NCBI GenBank assembly: GCA_021815935.1
Contig: JAKAZH010000057.1
Location: 1-9,593, forward strand
DNA: 9,593 bases
Source: Actinomycetes bacterium
GTDB lineage: Bacteria; Actinomycetota; Acidimicrobiia; Acidimicrobiales; Palsa-688
Direction of reading: 5' to 3'
Shown in pieces: positions 6,185 through 9,593 of the stretch. The notes beneath the pieces are model-generated. The model was not told the DNA's origin and ran no database searches. It worked only from the letters and a program-made list of their open reading frames with translations. Numbering within the stretch: position 1 is the stretch's first letter; every line of letters starts with the position of its first letter. The position numbers were made by a program, and so were the translations under genes.

Positions 6185-6577
6185 TCAGCGCTCCGAGTTG
6201 GCCGGCAGGCGGGCTGACAGGATGCACCAAACGGTCTTGGAGTCGCGCTCGACGGTAGTTCCCCAGGCGTCTGACAGGCTTTCGACAATGAGCAGGCCCC
6301 TCCCGTCGGGCTGATCCGGCCTCGGATGCTTGAGCGTCGGTTGGCCTGAACCGGTGTCGGTTACTTCGATCCGGATTATGGCGTCTTTGACCTTGATGGC
6401 GAGCGTGAAGCTGGTGGTGGCATGCTTGACAGCGTTACTTGCGAGCTCGCTCACGAGAAGCTCCGCGAGCGCAAGCCGTTCCTCCGCAACGCCGCGCCCG
6501 ACCAGCACTTCCCGAGCGAAGTGGCGGGCGGATCGGACGCTTTCAGGGTGGTTCAGATACGATGCGATATTAGTCAT
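6185..6577 (-). CDS. RsbW-like ATP-binding protein (anti-sigma regulatory factor, HATPase_c_2)
   Basis: The 130-residue protein has the GHKL ATPase fold of anti-sigma factor serine kinases. The N-box is ELLVSELASNAVKHA (39-53) with the Mg-binding Asn48. The G1 box is VTDTGSGQP (72-80) with Asp74, and the G2 box is GRGLLIVESLSDAWG (92-106). The length is typical for stand-alone actinobacterial members, which bind a sigma factor or phosphorylate an anti-anti-sigma (STAS) partner. ATG 6577 is chosen over the TTG at 6586 because it follows a GGAAA and leaves a conventional N-terminus. No sigma factor or STAS gene is visible nearby. The acyl-CoA dehydrogenase follows on the same strand after 84 bp, but with its own promoter. 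Confidence 0.88.
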   Translation of the reverse strand: MTNIASYLNHPESVRSARHFAREVLVGRGVAEERLALAELLVSELASNAVKHATTSFTLAIKVKDAIIRIEVTDTGSGQPTLKHPRPDQPDGRGLLIVESLSDAWGTTVERDSKTVWCILSARLPANSER

Positions 6578-6586
6578 TTTCCACAA

Positions 6587-6827
6587 TCTGAACGCTCTCT
6601 AACCCGGATGGGTGCACGACGGCCTGGATAACCGCGCAGGGATGGCGCAGACGCACTGCCGCACCGTTTCCAACAGCACGGATAAGCATGGCCGGGGTTG
6701 CACTGTGCGTGGCGCCGGCGCCGAAACGAATCCGTCTACCACGCCACGACGCTAGCGCGTTCGACCCTGACCCTTGGACCTGGCCGTGTCGTCGTCGTTA
6801 GTATCGCGGTCAGGGGCGCGAGCTGGG
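6587..6827. other. Intergenic region between recD and the RsbW-like gene
   Basis: I find no convincing gene; short open frames here have no recognisable product. It holds a 12-bp self-complementary GGCGCC-GGCGCC (6711-6722) and an 8-bp inverted repeat listed separately. It must contain the promoter of the RsbW-like gene, but I could not place one with confidence. Confidence 0.5.
6765..6815. repeat. 8-bp inverted repeat downstream of recD
   Basis: CCCTGACC (6765-6772) and GGTCAGGG (6808-6815) are exact reverse complements separated by 35 bases, beginning 12 bases after the recD stop. There is no T-run, and the long loop makes a classical terminator unlikely. It may be chance. Confidence 0.3.
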
Positions 6828-8732
6828 TCATCGTCCGCCGCCGGAGAACTGCGATGCGAGCCCGGATGCTCGGGCGACCCGGCGGCGAAGCCCGACTCGG
6901 ATGGCCTCCTCCGATCCGACGACGCTCAACGCTGACCGGGCCCGGGTAACCGCCGTGTAAAGCAGTTCCCGGGTGAGCAGGCGCGACGACGAGGGGGGAA
7001 GGATGACGGTCACCGCTTCGAACTCGGATCCTTGGCTTTTGTGGACTGTCATCGCGTAAGCCGTCTCGAGGTTCGCCAGTCGGTACGGTCTGACGAGCCT
7101 GGCTGGATGCGTCCCGGAATCGAAAGCGACGGCTATCCCACCTTCGGGGGAAACGACAGCCACCCCGGTGTCACCGTTGTAGACGCCCAAGCTGTAGTCA
7201 TTGGCGGTGACGATTACGGGCCGTCCGGCGTACCAGGCCTCTCCGTCTTCGATAACCGGCCGGCCGGTGAGAAGCCAGTGTCGAATCTGCTCGTTCCATG
7301 TCGATGCGCCCTCGGGCCCTTGGCGGTGAGCGCACAAGACCCGATGTCGCGTCAGAGCTCGCAGCGCAGCTGCGGCGTCGCCCTCCCGTGCCGGGGAAAC
7401 GAGGGAGAACGCAGCGTCCGTCAATGCTGCTGACAGAACTGAAGTCGAAGCAGAGTCGATCCACGACAGGGTCAGATCCCCAGATGAGAGTGTTGACAGC
7501 GCGGCGTCCTCGTCGCCTTCCCTGATCGCGACAGCGAGCGACGCGAGAGCTCCACTTGAGCGGTGATTGGTCCGAAGGATCGAGACGTTCCGAGCGAGCG
7601 GGGCGGCCGGCAGGGACACGTCGGTCCCTGTCGATCGTCCTAGGCGCACGACGTCGGCCAGGACGGCACCTGCCTCAACTGACACAAGCTGATCCGGGTC
7701 GCCTACCAGCACCAGCCGGGCGTCCGGCCGTACAGCTTCGAGCAGCCGGGCCATCATAGTCAGTGAGATCATCGACGCTTCGTCGACGACGATCACGTCG
7801 TGGGGGAGGCGCATTCCTCGGTGATAGCGGAATCGCCCTGAGCCTGCACGGGCCCCGAGGAGCCGATGAAGCGTCGATCCGCGCAGGGCCTCGAGCTGTG
7901 ACGCGACGGACGTCGAGACAGCAGCGCTCGAAGCCATGGCGGTCGCCGACGATCGGACCGCCTGTTCGAGACGGGCTGCTGCCTTACCGGTGGGGGCGGC
8001 GAGGCCCACCATCGGCGCGCGGCCACCATCGGTGATCGCCTGGTCGAACAGCAGAGCGAGAAGCCATCCGACCGTGGTCGTCTTTCCCGTCCCCGGGCCG
8101 CCGACGATGACGCTCAAGTACCGTCGCGCCGACGCCGCCACCGCCCGAAGCTGGTCCGCGTCGGTGATGGCGGGGGATGGAGTCGACACGGTTTCGGGCG
8201 GCGTGCGGGTGCACCGCTGCAGGAGGTCTTTCCCGACCGCGAGCTGCTCACGCCAGTAGCGGTCGAGGTACAAGGCGCTTTCGACGAGACGCAGCGGCCT
8301 GGCCGACTCCGCTGAGTCGGGGTCCTGGTAATCGGAGGCGCCCGGGGGAGTGTCGGCGTCGTGGTAATCGGAGGAGCCCGGGGGAGTGACGGCAACCAAA
8401 CGGCTCGCAGCGACCCGCGCGCGCCACGGCGCAGGGGACGGCCAGGGCAGGCTGTCCAAAGCCGGGTCAGCACCGTCGCGAAGCTCGGCGCCGGCGACGT
8501 CGCGTACCGAGTTGAGATCCACCGAGACATGTCCGAACCTGGGGGCTCGCACGGCGAGGGCGACCGCGAGAGTCACCATCGGATCAGTTTCTCCAACGAG
8601 TCGGGCGAGGCGCTTGGCGGTGTGAACGTCGGAGGGGGCGAGAACTCCCGCTCGGTTCCATTCGATCAACTGGTCGTCGGGTCCGATCACCAGCGAACTG
8701 TCCCAGGCGTCGAGCGGGGCTACGAAAGTCAC
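6828..8732 (-). CDS. recD: RecBCD alpha subunit, 5'-3' helicase RecD
   Basis: The start is the GTG at 8732: it overlaps the recB stop as GTGA and has AGGA 7 bases upstream, giving 634 residues. A longer in-frame extension to 8918 lies wholly inside recB and has implausible Arg-rich composition. SF1 helicase motifs occur in order: GGPGTGKT Walker A (211-218), VDEAS Walker B (316-320), GDPDQL (344-349), LRTNHRSSG (386-394), VHKSQGSEFE (563-572) and YTAVTRAR (592-599). The length matches RecBCD-type RecD rather than the longer RecD2. With RecB and RecC it unwinds and degrades double-strand DNA ends in the cytoplasm for recombinational repair. A 12-residue tandem repeat (116-127, 128-139) lies in the linker before the helicase core. 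The gene is coupled to recB and ends an apparent rec operon. Confidence 0.95.
   Translation of the reverse strand: MTFVAPLDAWDSSLVIGPDDQLIEWNRAGVLAPSDVHTAKRLARLVGETDPMVTLAVALAVRAPRFGHVSVDLNSVRDVAGAELRDGADPALDSLPWPSPAPWRARVAASRLVAVTPPGSSDYHDADTPPGASDYQDPDSAESARPLRLVESALYLDRYWREQLAVGKDLLQRCTRTPPETVSTPSPAITDADQLRAVAASARRYLSVIVGGPGTGKTTTVGWLLALLFDQAITDGGRAPMVGLAAPTGKAAARLEQAVRSSATAMASSAAVSTSVASQLEALRGSTLHRLLGARAGSGRFRYHRGMRLPHDVIVVDEASMISLTMMARLLEAVRPDARLVLVGDPDQLVSVEAGAVLADVVRLGRSTGTDVSLPAAPLARNVSILRTNHRSSGALASLAVAIREGDEDAALSTLSSGDLTLSWIDSASTSVLSAALTDAAFSLVSPAREGDAAAALRALTRHRVLCAHRQGPEGASTWNEQIRHWLLTGRPVIEDGEAWYAGRPVIVTANDYSLGVYNGDTGVAVVSPEGGIAVAFDSGTHPARLVRPYRLANLETAYAMTVHKSQGSEFEAVTVILPPSSSRLLTRELLYTAVTRARSALSVVGSEEAIRVGLRRRVARASGLASQFSGGGR
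8326..8390 (-). repeat. 36-bp in-frame tandem duplication inside recD
   Basis: Bases 8326-8354 and 8362-8390 match at 27 of 29 positions with a period of 36 bp. In the protein this gives TPPGSSDYHDAD then TPPGASDYQDPD, an acidic, proline-containing linker between the N-terminal domain and the helicase core. The near identity suggests a recent duplication. Confidence 0.85.
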
Positions 8733-9593
8733 CGTGTTGTCCTGGCGTGCGCGAACAGGTCCGACAATTCGACTACGAGGCCGGCGGGGGCGGCCCACGA
8801 CCACACTCCGCACGGCTGCCCGTCTATCACCGGCGTCTGCGGGCCTGCCATCCCGCGAACGAAGAGATACAGCACGCCGCCGAGGTGCTCTCCGGGCGAG
8901 TATCCGGGTATCCGCCACCGCAGGAACCTGTGCAGCGCCACAAGATAGATAAGCGCCTGGAGGGGGTAGTGGCGGCGGCGCATTTCCTCGTCGAGAACGT
9001 CGCGCCGATACGGCCAGGCCCCGACGCCGTCAGCGCCGAGCCGATTGGTCTTGTAGTCGACGACGTACCACCGTTCGCTTCTTGCGGCGATGCGATGCCT
9101 GAAAACCAGGTCAAGGCTTCCTGTCATGTACCCGCGAAGGGTCGTCGAAAGGACAGGGTCCGCGAGGCGCGCCGGGTATCGCCCGAGAACGCCGTCGGGT
9201 TCGAGGTGCCGAGAGAGAACCGAGGCGATATCAGCCGTATCGAGCGCGCCGGACGGACGGTCTCCCCCCGCGAGCGGAAGCTCGAAGGCGAGTTCGTTCG
9301 CCCGATTTCGCCGGGAGATGTCGCGAAGAGCCGTGCCGGGAAGGAGCGGGCCGAGCGGGGTATCGATTGACGATTCCAGCCCGGCGGCAAGTAAAGCCAC
9401 GTCGACTCCAGCGGGGACGCCTCGGCCTGTCAAAATTGCGACCTCCAAATCCGAGCGCAAATCGGACGCCGCAAAATCCACCCTCTCGAGGACCTTGTGG
9501 ACAAACGAGCCGATCTCAGTTCCTCCAGGAATGCCGGCCAATAGGCAACGCGGTCCGTACGCACCCGGGGAATCGCCGGGCGCGGTTTCGCCA
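8729..9593 (-). CDS. recB: RecBCD beta subunit RecB, C-terminal nuclease part (5' end outside window)
   Basis: The frame is open to the right edge, so only about the last 287 residues are seen; the TTG at 9541 is an internal codon. Counting from the first visible codon, the PD-(D/E)XK nuclease of RecB is complete. His32 is in GSFVHKVLE, a Glu-bearing strand is ELAFELPL (about 100-107), Asp161 is in GSLDLV, Asp179 and Lys181 are in VVDYKTN, and Gln212/Tyr216 are in QALIYLVALHRFL. These are the metal-binding and catalytic residues that cut single strands and, in RecBCD, respond to Chi. The helicase part lies outside the window. The stop TGA is shared with the recD start as GTGA, so the two subunits are probably made by coupled translation. 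The gene order fits an actinobacterial recC-recB-recD operon, although recC is not seen. Confidence 0.93.
   Translation of the reverse strand, partial: GETAPGDSPGAYGPRCLLAGIPGGTEIGSFVHKVLERVDFAASDLRSDLEVAILTGRGVPAGVDVALLAAGLESSIDTPLGPLLPGTALRDISRRNRANELAFELPLAGGDRPSGALDTADIASVLSRHLEPDGVLGRYPARLADPVLSTTLRGYMTGSLDLVFRHRIAARSERWYVVDYKTNRLGADGVGAWPYRRDVLDEEMRRRHYPLQALIYLVALHRFLRWRIPGYSPGEHLGGVLYLFVRGMAGPQTPVIDGQPCGVWSWAAPAGLVVELSDLFAHARTTR

Noticed and set aside
6711..6722. GGCGCCGGCGCC palindrome as an operator
   Set aside because: Simple GC palindromes are frequent in such GC-rich DNA, and it is not placed relative to any promoter I can recognise.
8326..8390. CRISPR-like repeat
   Set aside because: There are only two directly adjacent units with no spacer, in frame inside recD; it is a coding tandem duplication.
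8733..8918. 62-residue N-terminal extension of RecD
   Set aside because: It is the recB coding region read in another frame, rich in Arg, and the GTG at 8732 has an AGGA and the coupled GTGA arrangement.
8747..9370. 207-residue plus-strand open frame near the right edge
   Set aside because: It is antisense to the RecB nuclease domain and the start of recD, both well supported; its composition is typical of a GC-rich shadow frame.

Overview
The window is GC-rich chromosomal DNA that reads best as an actinobacterial genome. The reasons are an actinobacterial-type lumazine synthase, an F420-type (deazaflavin) nitroreductase-family protein, two TetR regulators, a FadE-like acyl-CoA dehydrogenase, an RsbW-type ATPase and a recB-recD pair joined by GTGA. 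I cannot name genus or species. No insertion sequence, phage gene, CRISPR array, tRNA or rRNA was seen, and most of the window looks like ordinary chromosome.

Layout. (1) 2-2090, plus strand: the 3' part of a polytopic membrane protein resembling PelG/MOP polysaccharide exporters, overlapping by 14 bp a secreted beta-rich protein. This looks like the end of an envelope or exopolysaccharide operon entering from the left. (2) 2087-3942: on the minus strand a tetR gene (3416-2739) followed by ribH (2557-2087), whose stop interlocks with the previous gene's stop in one CTAG. Divergent from tetR is a deazaflavin-dependent nitroreductase-family gene (3484-3942). The 67-bp divergent gap carries two GTTCT/AGAAC palindromes over promoter elements. 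(3) 4095-4739, plus strand: a second, solitary tetR with its own promoter flanked by matching GTATAACC half-sites. (4) 6577-4817, minus strand: a small RsbW-like serine kinase/ATPase, then an acyl-CoA dehydrogenase of the type with catalytic Asp, which has its own apparent leaderless promoter. (5) 9593-6828, minus strand: the C-terminal nuclease part of RecB (cut by the window edge) translationally coupled to RecD. RecD carries a recent 36-bp in-frame tandem duplication in a linker.

How the genes work together. RecB and RecD are subunits of one DNA-repair helicase-nuclease. The first TetR probably controls itself and the divergent F420-type reductase, and possibly ribH downstream. A link between ribH and that enzyme is tempting because the F420 deazaflavin ring derives from the same ribitylaminouracil precursor, but this is inference only. 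The membrane and secreted pair probably acts in polysaccharide export at the cell surface. I found no clearly new multi-gene defence or mobile system. The least explained items are the membrane/secreted pair, the operator layouts and the RecD duplication.
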